From contig JAEBUN010000016.1 of assembly GCA_023014365.1 (NCBI GenBank), positions 124,001 to 188,000 on the forward strand: DNA of 64,000 bases. Reading direction: 5' to 3'. This document shows positions 11,662-21,602 of the stretch, one piece after another. This DNA is from Lepiota brunneoincarnata. Taxonomy: Eukaryota > Basidiomycota > Agaricomycetes > Agaricales > Agaricaceae. Position numbers and translations under genes: made by a program. Positions within the stretch are counted from its first letter, which is position 1; each line of letters begins with the position of its first letter. Below the pieces are notes generated by a model. It ran no database searches, was not told the DNA's origin, and saw only the letters and a program-made list of their open reading frames with translations.

Positions 11662-14057
11662 TTAATCCTCGAGGAAGAAGTAATTGCCAGCAGCTTATAA
11701 GGAACACCAAATCAGCACCAAACGAGCCAAAAAATGAAAGAATGAACGGACCTTTTTGTTCCCTATCTTTCATACTATGGAGTTTGTTCACCCGCGGCCG
11801 GAAGTTGGTAGGATCTCGACGGAACGTGATTTCGAGCGATGCTAGGAACTTGTTCATTCCCGAAAGTAAAGACTGCGGCCTTGAAACGACGTGTTAACAT
11901 CCTCATCGAGTGTATGCGGAGGAGGGTAGGGAGGGGTAAACTCACGGTGTCGCAGTGGCAGCTATAGCTGGTTGTCCTTGGAATACAATGACGCGGTCGG
12001 CTAAGTAGGTGGCCATGATAAAGTCGTGTTCAATGACAAAGGCAGTCTTCTTTGCGTGAAGGATGAATCTGGATGGGAGGAAGGAGGTTGGGTTGCTCGG
12101 GTGACGGGTTTCTTTATAAACGATCACCATCACGCACCGCTTAATAACTTTACTCGCAATAATACGCTGTTCTGAATCAAGGAAACTGTCCAAATCCATC
12201 TCAATATCTGATCTTGATTAAAAATGACAGATATAGCACTGACCTACTGGGTTCGTCAAGCAGGTAGATCGAAACAGGTTTGCCTGGAGGTGATCCCATG
12301 ACATCAGTGGCTGTGCTGATGACAAATTGGAAAACAAAAACCAAGCTAACCGAGAGCCAGCACAATAGCAACCCGTTGCAACTCTCCTCCGGAGAGCGTC
12401 TTGACCTCCTGATCTATAATGTTATCCAGACTCATCGGCTTAAGGACGTCGCTCTGGAACTGCGGATGCATGAAGGCAGCCTTGATCTGCTTGAGCAAGA
12501 GCATGCGGACTGTACCGGGGAACTTGGGAGAGATGGTCTGGGGCTTGAGTGAAACAGAGAGTGTTTGTTTGTCCGTTTCAAGATCAGGGGTCTCGCCAGC
12601 GAGCAACCGAACAAATGTTGTCTTGCCTGTTCCGTTCTCTCCGAGCATGACGATGATCTCGGAGTCGGTAAAGCTACCGGCCTCGACGGTGAGTTTGAAA
12701 TCACCCAGAGTTTTTGTCATGGAGGGGTACGAATAGTGTCGTGTTTTGTCGGCGACAACCTCTTCAGCTGTTTCAGCCATCTTGAATGATAGGGTATCTT
12801 CACGAAAACGCAGATTCTCCGTCGGAATGAAGCCATCAAGAAAGATGTTGATCCCTTCCCGAACGGAATAAGGCATCGTCACGACACCGTACATGGACGG
12901 CTTGCCGTATAAACAGCAAATGAAATCAGAAAGGTAGTCGAGCACGGACAAGTCGTGCTCCACGGCGACGACGTAGCAGTCGGGATGAAGGAGAGAGCGG
13001 ATAACCTCTGCAGCCCTGAGACGCTGTTTGATATCGAGGTAACTTGAAGGCTCATCGAACATGTAACTTTGCGGAGGCTGTTAATGCTGTTGTTCGAAAA
13101 GCCATTGAAACAAACCAGCTACCCACACATCTGCCCTTTGAACACACGTCATTGCTATAGCAAACCGCTGCAGCTCTCCACCAGACAGCTGTGAAATATC
13201 TCTGTCTAGGAGATGGCCCAACTCCAGTTCGTCGCACATCCTCTGTTTGTTATCCAGCTCGACTTTGGCATCGAGCATCTGGGTGACGGTCTGGCTTCCC
13301 TTGATGGCCCTCGGTATATGATCGACGTATTGGGGTTTGATGAGAGCCTTCAAGTTGTCCTCTAATACCTTTGTGAAGTAGTTCTGGAGCTCTGATCCCC
13401 TGAAATACTTGAGGATTTCCTCCCAATCAGGGGGATCCTAGTGAGGATGATTGGTGATACATCGTTAGTAGCAGCAACGATGACGAACGTCATAACGACC
13501 CAGATTGGGTTTCAGCTTTCCCGCCAAGATCTTCAGCGCCGTACTTTTTCCGATACCATTTGTGCCGACTAGCCCTAGGACTTGGCCAGGACGTGGTGTG
13601 GGCAAGCGATGGAGTTTGAACGAGTTGGCGGTGTATCGGTGTGTTACTTGAGTCTCCAAATTGGTAGGTAGGTTGATAATCGCAATAGCTTCGAAAGGGC
13701 ATCTATCCCGGAGTTCCGTTGAACTGAGTCACGATAAGGGATAAGGGAATAAGGACGTACTTCTTGACGCAGATACCGCAACCAATGCACAAGAACTCTG
13801 ATATAAATGCAATCTTATCACTCGATTTTACTTCGATACACAGTTTTCCTTGAGAGTCTTCAGCTGGAGACGGGCGAGCAAGGAAGTCGGTAATACGTAC
13901 CCATCTTTACAACTGGACATGACTTGGCCGATTATCAGTAGTCATTACAGACAGCCAAAGGGTTGCAACTGCGTACTTTTTTGCACTCTTGTGCACATCG
14001 TTTCGGTTTGCAGCGATTTGAATCTACAATGGCGATTCGGGTGATTTTGTCTGCCAT
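11662..14057 (-). CDS. RLI1: RLI1/ABCE1, ribosome-recycling Fe-S ABC ATPase
   Basis: Rli1 splits ribosomes after termination and acts in initiation and ribosome biogenesis. Eleven exons can be read: 14057-13977, 13922-13901, 13848-13761, 13702-13489, 13437-13127, 13066-12351, 12283-12244, 12185-12138, 12068-11946, 11879-11752 and 11693-11662. They sum to 1803 nt (600 aa), the normal family length. Domains in order: [21 protein letters not shown] and C-rich Fe-S motifs ([13 protein letters not shown]); ABC1 with GTNGIGKST Walker [13 protein letters not shown] signature and [11 protein letters not shown]alker B; ABC2 with [21 protein letters not shown] and [15 protein letters not shown]-terminus [13 protein letters not shown] then [15 protein letters not shown]. 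The last junction splits an Ala codon across a 58-nt intron. All splice sites are GT-AG and no lesion is seen. Confidence 0.96.
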
Positions 14058-14739
14058 GGCGCCTGACAAGAGCTCTTGCTATCAAAAATTTGGACTTCTA
14101 TATCGGGTGACTGACGTATGTAATACCCTCCACTCCATAGGCTGAGCACCGTACGGACTCTATTCGGATACCAAGACATATTACTAGTCATTGGTTGTAG
14201 TCGAGAAGCCCGAGTGTTGAAATGGGTTTACTTTTTCGTGCAGCGGGCTCGACCCAAACATACATTCAATATACGTCACGGCTTGGTTTCGCACATAGGC
14301 GCAGACCGAAGGGCAACCACATTGGTCGCCCTGTCACATAATGCCGGTAACATCCTGCAAGGATTATGACCAAACCACTGGAAATGTGGATATCCCCCAT
14401 CACTTTTGTGTATTCGGGTATACCAATATCGGGAACAACAGTGCATCCGTGGCGTGTTCTTGGATAGGGGTGCATGTGAGTACTTGTATGTAATCATCGA
14501 TGCATCCCTCATTGATTTATTGAACAGGGACCAGGGCCTAGTTCTAAGTATCTGATCGTTGGTGCTATATACGTCGTCCCTCAAACTAACTCGCATCTGA
14601 CCTTACGAGTAACAGCATTGCTTGCTGAACGATACTTAAACCGTAAGGAGAGGGGGGTAGGTACCGACTCCGCTCCCCCTCCCTAGCCGATTCACCTCTC
14701 TCCCCCCCCCCCCCCCTAATACGAGGCTTCCTTTCAGTC
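14058..14739. other. Intergenic, RLI1-DUF6534 divergent region
   Basis: This gap lies between two divergently transcribed genes. A run of 16 C sits near 14701-14716 just upstream of the DUF6534 start. Short minus ORFs at 14266-14596 match nothing recognised. Confidence 0.6.
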
Positions 14740-16309
14740 ATGGGCGCCTTTGACCTGTCGCTTGGTACGTGCCCATCCTAATATTCATTGCGACAACGTG
14801 GTTGAGCGAACATTTCGATTAGGAGTCCTTTTAGTGGGGATTTTCTGTGAGTCAAGGCGGGCGAGCGTCTGTCCGTGATGGGGTCCGAGTGCTCACGCTT
14901 TTGAAGTCAACACTTATTTATTCGGCCTCGTCACCCTCCAGTTCATCACTTACTACACCCGAGGTAATTCTCATCTCTACCGGTTGTCCCTCATCATCCA
15001 TGATCTATCTCAGACTTCAAGGACCCATGGTGGATTAGGTGCGAAAGGAAAGACAGGGGCTCCATCTGGATTTCTCACTTTTGATCCTCCTACAGGCTAG
15101 CAGTGGGCGTGCTAGTGTTGATAGACACCTTCCATAGCGGCGCGTAAGTAACGACGGACCCCTACTACACCGTTCGAGAACCTGACTGGACCATTCATTC
15201 TTAGTGTCATCTATATGGCATGGGAGTACTGGTGCGTGGGCATTAAGAGTGCTCTCAAAACCCAACGAGACCAACTCACTAAATTCCAGCGTCACGAATT
15301 TCAACAACCCGGCGGTTCTCGGTGGTAAGCATAACCCTCCTCCATTCTATTCTTCCGTAAGAGTGGTGATGATAGTTGTGCAGTCAGTGGCCCTATGGCC
15401 TTACACCTTTACACCCATTGGAACCGCCTTGGCAGCCATTGTCACACATATATTCCTGAGCTACAGGTAACCGCTTCCAACATCACCCCGCATGCATTCT
15501 AACGACTTGCCAAATGCCCAGGATATATCTCCTCAGTCACAAGATTTGGATATTTGGTCTCTTCTTCCTCGGTGCGCTCGCTTCGTTCGCGGTTGGTATA
15601 GCCTGCGGGATAAAGTGAGGCTGAGGTTGTGTCCTTTACGTCTTGCAACTGAACCTGCGCCTATTTATCATCAGGGCCTGGTTGATCCAAGAGTAAGTCT
15701 ATTGTGATTCCGGTGGAACTCTCAACCGCACATGGCTGACAGAACGTGGGGGGGAACAGTCTGAGCAGCCTCAATGTCCTGACAACGCTGGTAATCTGGT
15801 GGCTGGTCATTCAAATGTCCCTTGACGTGGTGATCGCCTGTAAGATGTTCTATCAATATAAATATCCACAGGGTCACCTGACACGTGTCTTTGACAGTTG
15901 CTATGACGTATGTCCTGTGGACGTCAAGAACAGGGCTACAGACAGACGGATAGTGTCATCTATCGTCTCATTGTCGGCGCCATTCAGACCGGCATTTTCT
16001 CCACCATTTTCGCTGCTGGGGACCTGATTTCCTTTGGTAAGCGATTCAAGGGAGGGGGAGGGGCATCCTTACTCACCTCTACACTCTAGTTGTTGCTCCG
16101 CAAGCAAACTTTTATGGCATGTTCGCTATTCCCCTGGGCCGCATTTACACCAATGTTAGTCACTATCCTTGGCGCTCACAGGACTATCTCACGCGCTACA
16201 GACACTGATGAACACTCTCAACATGCGGAGAGGACTCAAGGATATTCTCTTGGACGAGGTGGAAATGTCGGGAGTGGGTGGGATCTGCTCTCTCGTCGCT
16301 GCCCGTTGA
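14740..16309 (+). CDS. DUF6534-family multi-pass membrane protein
   Basis: It starts MGAFDLSLG at 14740, as this Agaricomycete family usually does. About ten short exons are joined by GT-AG introns; the first exon is only 25 nt. Reading across them gives the ordered family pattern: TYLFGLVTLQFITYYTR-like TM, DFKDPWWIR, VGVLVLIDTFHS, WPYTFTPIGTALAAIVTHIF, IWIFGLFFLGALASFAVG, NVLTTLVIWWLVIQMSLDVVI, GAIQTGIFSTIFAAGDLIS and GRIYTNTLMNTLNMR, ending VGGICSLVAAR. Seven TM segments are expected. Function is unknown; the family is expanded in mushrooms and relatives. No frame lesion was found. Its last ~15 bp are the left boundary of the tandem duplication that follows. Confidence 0.82.
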
Positions 16310-16689
16310 ACTCATATTCTCTTAAAAATTTAGCGATCATCCCGGCTTGGGCCTATCCAAATTAGGGCACATGTCCCAACGATCACCTAAATCGACAAAC
16401 TCAGTGATGGCCTCAACGATGATCATGGCGCTGACCCCGGGTCACTACCCTTAGAGGGCACAACTGCCGGTTACTAAGTCTTGTATGGAGAAGGAGCTCA
16501 ACAAGCTTATCTTGATTTCTAGTCTGCTGTACTTACCATACATTATTCCTTGGTCATAGCCCCAGTCATTATCCACCAAGTTTTTCGCCTTCAAGGTTGG
16601 AAACCCTCATACCTCCAGGCTCCCGGTGGGAGTAAACGATTCGGTCCCGGACGTCTTCTTGAACAGAGCCAGAAGGTATAAGTATACTA

Positions 16690-17407
16690 CAGTCGTCTCT
16701 GTAATAACCCATAGCAGTTCGGAGAAGCTCCGAGCTATGGGTTATGACAGAGTATGGGTTATGAAAAAGATCGAAAAATAGTATTAGAATAATCGATTAA
16801 AAGTCTATTTAAAATACCCCAGTCTCCATTGAAGCCAACGAGCTCATGTATATGTCAAATGTAACAAGTGAAAGCTACTTTCTAGTAAAACCAGCTGCCC
16901 CCTTCTTTCCCTCATCAAGCTCATCTTTGGATGCTCCTTTAACAAGGCAATGATGGCTGCTTTATCAATGAGGTTGGCCTCATTATGATTGTCAAGCCAC
17001 TTGGCATCCTCCTTGGTGATCTTCTGACCTTGTGAGAGCTTGTTCTGAAGAAGAGTTCTATGAGACTGTTGCTCAAGTTTTCTAAGCCCTTTTTCAAGTG
17101 TCGTGACTAGGTTATTGGGAAGCATAGTAGGTGTAGAAACTGTTTGTACAGCTGGGTCTATTCAAAATCCTGTCCTCGGAGCCTCTGGCACAGTACAAGT
17201 GCCCAAATGTTGAGCTCCAGATCCACCTGTTTACCATATATAGTCACCAGCACTATGGGTTTTTTCTACCCCGGAGCTATCGGTTACGGTTTAGTGCAGA
17301 GTTATGGGTTTTACCATCAAATTCCCTGCAAACCAACTTGGGAGACCCGAAAATCTATGGATTACTGCAGAGTATGGGTTACATATGGGTTATTACAGAG
17401 ACGACTG
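16690..17407. mobile_element. 718-bp TIR element (TA duplication), non-autonomous
   Basis: The termini are perfect inverted repeats of about 25 bp beginning CAGTCGTCTCTGTAATAACC, flanked by TA at 16688-16689 and 17408-17409. Copy B of the tandem duplication has the uninterrupted site (ATACTACACGGG near 22030), which proves insertion at a TA. Subterminal repeats of ATGGGTTA occur at both ends. A 93-residue minus ORF (16844-17125; KLSQGQKITKEDAKWLDNHN...) resembles the N-terminal helix-turn-helix region of fungal pogo/Fot1-like transposases, but there is no catalytic domain. Confidence 0.9.
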
Positions 17408-17552
17408 TACACAGGTATCGATAAGTTCCAATCACGATGGTCTTCCAATTTAGGTGAGATTACTCACATATTTGGTAGCACCAACTCCTCCCTGTCAAAC
17501 TGCCCAACACCCTTGAGCCCAAAGCTTATCAAGCAGCGTGGGCGAACAAAAT

Positions 17553-20468
17553 CTAGGCGCCATCCCCCCTTGCATCCATTAGGCTCGTATCCTGCCTTGT
17601 CAACCAATTCCACAGTGGTTCATTATCACCCTGCAACTGCTGTTGCGTCTCCATCCCTGATACTCTCCGAACACACCATACAAACAACAAGCCCGTGACA
17701 CAAAATGCGCTACCCACCAAGGCGCGGGTAATAGCCGTGGTATCGATAAAGCACATGCAGCAGAATGCGACTAGGAATGATAGCATCCTGCAGGTTTTTT
17801 TGGAGCATAGGTTTCTGGATTCATGAGAATGAAGTGGTGGGATGGACTTACGCCCAGATGAGCAATGCATAGGGTAGACTATGTAAAATCGCCAGGGTCT
17901 CCACTGCAGAGATGGAATGATGCTTCTCGTATAAATATCGAACCTACCGTAGACTGCTTCAATTACACTCCCTGCTGAAATCAGAAGGCACAGCTCACAT
18001 TAAATTCGGTTCTGTTTGTCTTGAGTAACAACAGACCAGTCACGATGCTGCCAATACTAAACACAATTGATAGATAGCAGGCAATTTGGCCCGGGTGACG
18101 GTGCGCGGGCGGATCATTTTCGTCAATGCTCTGGATCGAAAGGAAAGCAACGTTCGCATTCAGAGTCACCGTGGCCTTGCGACGAGTAAGTCATTGGGGA
18201 ACGGTCCAGAGGGAGGGATGCTCACGTATAATATAAAATTCCTCCACTGATGTGTCAGCCTCCTACTTACTGCTTTCCAGGCTGGGACGTGCATAATCTG
18301 GTCTACCCATATCTTCTCAAGTGTCCTCACGTGATGTACGGGTGCAGACAAAAGGAGAGGGGATAAGATACGAATAAGTAGTGTCCGTCGGTCGGTATCT
18401 CTGTGAACGGATCGGTCGCGAGACAGTCGGACTGCCGGTTGTCCGTAAAAATGATAAAAACGTTCTCGGGCTGGGAGTTACATGTGAATTATTATGGGTC
18501 CAAGGCTACGCTAAGAGTGGGTTCTCACTGAAGCAGAACATGAGTCTCCCGAAGAGAGATGAGGCACCAATTGATGGTCCGTGGACATCCAAATGTTCTT
18601 AGAATAAATGAGTTTCGTTGTCGATGGATTTTGTTCATGGATGATATAAGTCCCACTTACTCATGAGGGTATTGACCCATTTCAAAGTCTTGTTCAGATC
18701 TTCCTGACCGAAAGGAGAGGTGGAATACGTTCGGGCTAGCGTATCTACACGGAATTGGTATGATCGTGCCGATTCAGGGGCTGGAATCAACTGAAAAAGA
18801 ATGCTTACCCCCAAGGTTGTGCAAAATGATGTCCCGTAATTCTTGGATGGTGGATGGTTCTAACTTGATTGACGAAGGGAAGAAGTGGCAGTGGAACCTG
18901 GCATCTCCCTTATTCCCTATCACCGATAGTTGTAAGGGAATGGACTAACCAGTACTGAGCCTCTATCTCATGCCCTATATTACATCGATCGGTGACTGTG
19001 GTCGGGGCTAATCGACGGAGGGAAACTTACGAAGATGAGTCTTGCAACTAACACCCCTAACACCACTCTGAAAAGAACTCCCGTGAAAATAGTCCAACCA
19101 GAATATCGTCCTCCTGGCGTGATCGACAAGATAGTACTGGCAAATGTAGCCCCCAGTGTATGTCCCCTGTTTCTTGTCATACTTGTCTCGTTCGTTGGGT
19201 ATCAGATCCAATATGAGGTCACATTGGCTTAAAAGACTCTTATGGCCGGTGGTGGACAGGAAATGTCGAATTACTCCAAGATGTGACTGTAAGTGCTTGT
19301 AGATATCACGATCGTAGATGTAAGCATCCGTATAAATTCTCTAAATATACAACGTTTTAAATTGAGTCCACCAGGAGCAGATATCGCGTAGACGTGGCAG
19401 CGCACCTCATGTTTATGGGAAAAATAAACTGAGCCCTCAGGATGGAAGTGCTGCACCCAACCTGGGGGCCTCCAAACTCTAAAATGAAACGTTGCCGGAT
19501 CAGCAGTTGAAGGGAGGGTGTGAGGGGTGGAAACTACTCACGGTTCAAATGACCTCGTCAATGGCTCAAGTCTGATGTCTGTTTCCGTCTTGTTTCTGAT
19601 TACGATACCCGGCTCAGAACAAACGGACGACAAGTAAGAGAGAACCAACGCACATGAGAACCATACAGTCGCCCCTGCTCCTGCTCAAACCCTCCGGGTG
19701 TACTGGGGTTATAGTAGCATTCCCCAGATGTTGAGAAAGTGGCGGTGGTTCGAGGATCTTCAGAGGGGCCGGGGCTTTCACCCAGGGAGGCTGAAAGTGC
19801 GCTGAAACAGGAATAAAGACATCAGCTTTGGAAATCGACTCTTCCCTTCGATGGACTATAGTAGGGGTCCTCGTAGGGGTCCTCGTAGGATGGTGAAATG
19901 TTCCGACATGGGAAGGGGACCGAGAACGATGGGAGTGGAGGGCGGGGACGCGGGTAGGGGATGGTGAAATGGATATAGTTTTACGAGAGCGGGAGCGTGA
20001 GCTGCTAGTTGACGCGGGTCTTCCACGGCTCTCAATGTCGGAGTTGCTACTGTTGTCATTGAGACGAAATTTAGGGATCCGCCGGGGAGGTGACATCTCC
20101 TCCGGAGAGCTGGTTAGTTGTCTGGGACCGGAAGCAGATGGAACGTCCAGAGGGGAAAGCCTCCCGTCACTGGGAAGGGAGTTCGCCAAGCCGGCCGGGG
20201 GACTGGCTTGGTGGAAGAACGAACATGCGATTGTGGCATTTGTCGAGCTAATATTTAAGCCTGTTCCGTCACTGGCATCCCTGTGGGGTGTGCGTGTCCC
20301 GTCTCCCGTGTGCAGCTCGTGTGATGTATGCGATAAGAATAACGACGTAATCTGTTTCAAGAAAGATAGGTGTCGAAAAGGGCAGCGGCCGGAATCGTTC
20401 TTGCGCCAGGAACGCGTGATAATACGGATTAGTGCAAGGACGAGTCTTCGAAGGAGCTGGGAGAGCAT
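17553..20468 (-). CDS. WW-domain multi-pass membrane protein, copy A
   Basis: This is a many-exon minus gene of a type common in Agaricomycetes. Exon 1 (20468 to ~19640) starts MLSQLLRRLVLALIRI, then a Ser/Pro/Arg-rich region, APAPLKILEPPPLSQHLGNA and a TM segment (VLMCVGSLLL). Next come the WW domain (VWRPPGWVQHFHPEGSVYFSHKHE, near 19480-19400), the YYLVDHARRTIFWLDYF motif near 19100, EAQYW/FHCHFFPSS, KTLKWVNTLM, then C-terminal membrane segments (ATVTLNANVAFLSIQS, IACYLSIVFSIGSIVTGLLLL, MLSFLVAFCCMCFIDTTAIT, FCVTGLLFVWCVRRV). It ends at 17553. Function is unknown; the single WW domain suggests binding of Pro-rich partners on the cytosolic face. Exon 1 is open; I saw no frame lesion, but a few short introns are tentative. 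Confidence 0.78.
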
Positions 20469-20648
20469 CTTTTGTTCATTCTAGGGGAGGGTGCGGTGAG
20501 GGGCGTGTAGAAATACAACTTGGGATGTACTGTACAGCATGGTGGCTGATGGAAATCCTGACAGAACCCAGAAACCCATAAGTGCAACGGGCGTTTGTTA
20601 TTGTGGGGTGTGGGCGTACCCACTTGAGGAGTGGCGGAATGTGGGCTA

Positions 20649-21309
20649 CAGTCGAATCTCTCTTAACCGGTAGGTTACGACAGATTATCAAGTTCAAAAA
20701 TGGAGGGAAAATAATGTAATGTTATGTAATATTTTCCGCAGTGTAATATATGGGCGTTAAATAAATCGCAAAATAAGTCATTGGTGATAGCTTGATTTCG
20801 GTACTTCAAGGCCCTCCTTTAGAACTTTGGTTGAAAGTCATTTTTTGAGAAAATAACCATACAGTGTCAAATGTGAGGTAGAATAATGAGTACCAAAAAA
20901 TTTCATTACCAGCAAAAGTCATAAAAATGGCCAGACCCTATTGGTTTTGGTCCTCTAAATCAGTGTTGTGCCATTGATGAAGTCACGTCACCTTCATGAA
21001 GGAATATTCGTGAAGCGGGAAAAGCCGATGGAGGCTCATCCCAGCTTTGACGCGCGGTGAAGTTGATGCTCACTGCTATAATCAGTTTGTTTGTGTTTAC
21101 TACTAGTCTCGGGAGCAAGGTGACGTGATTACGGCGCCGCATCAAATTCATGCCTTCATGAACGCTTCATGAACTTGCACAACACTGCTCTAAATTACCT
21201 ATCGGTTATGTGGTTCAACTCCCTGCTAACCAATTCGGTCACAACCACCAACTATCGGTTAGGACAAATTATCAGTTTTGACCGCTATCAGCTATGATAG
21301 CTTCGACTG
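20649..21309. mobile_element. 661-bp TIR element (TA duplication), interrupted by a hAT MITE
   Basis: The ends CAGTCGAATCTCTC and, on the other strand, CAGTCGAAGCTATC form imperfect TIRs, with TA at 20647-20648 and 21310-21311. Copy B shows the empty site GGGCTAATCATCACA near 25290. The first six terminal bases (CAGTCG) match the 718-bp element, suggesting one superfamily. There is no coding capacity. Confidence 0.88.
20961..21187. mobile_element. 227-bp hAT-type MITE nested in the 661-bp element
   Basis: It is bounded by CAGTGTTGTG and CACAACACTG inverted termini. A perfect 8-bp target duplication CTCTAAAT lies at 20953-20960 and 21188-21195. An 8-bp duplication with CAGTG-type ends is characteristic of hAT elements. 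No ORF. Confidence 0.9.
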
Positions 21310-21374
21310 TAATCGTCACAGAGTTCCTCACAGTCATCATCCAACCGCTTCTTCCGCATCCATCCATCCCGCCC

Positions 21375-21602
21375 ATGGCGAGGAAGAAATCCTCCACCTC
21401 AACTGCCAAGGCAAAGGAGAGGGATACAACATCGGAAGGCGGAGACGACTCTAGTTTCACATCAAAGGTACAATCACTCCCATCTTTCGAGGACATATTC
21501 GCCTAACGGATATATCACCCGACACACAGCTGAAAGCAGCCACAGCTATCCATGTTCGCCACATCCTCTGCGAGAAGCACTCCAAAGCAATGGAAGCACT
21601 TG
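21375..21602 (+). pseudogene. PIN4: PIN4 5' fragment cut at the tandem-duplication junction
   Basis: The first exon ([17 protein letters not shown]...), first intron and most of exon 2 of PIN4 are present. At 21602/21603 the sequence jumps from ATGGAAGCACTTG of PIN4 to the DUF6534 3' end. No parvulin catalytic core remains. The promoter region carries the 661-bp element insertion. Confidence 0.93.

Larger units (their letters stand above)
16295..21602. repeat. Tandem duplication copy A (5.3 kb)
   Basis: Copy A runs from the 3' end of the DUF6534 gene, through the WW-domain gene, to the first ~230 bp of PIN4. It is repeated in direct orientation at 21603-25611. Copy A is longer because it carries DNA-element insertions at 16690-17407 and 20649-21309. 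The copies are otherwise closely similar, with scattered small differences. Confidence 0.92.

Noticed and set aside
12280..12789. Plus-strand ORFs of 74-105 codons
   Set aside because: They are shadows of RLI1 exon 6 on the opposite strand.
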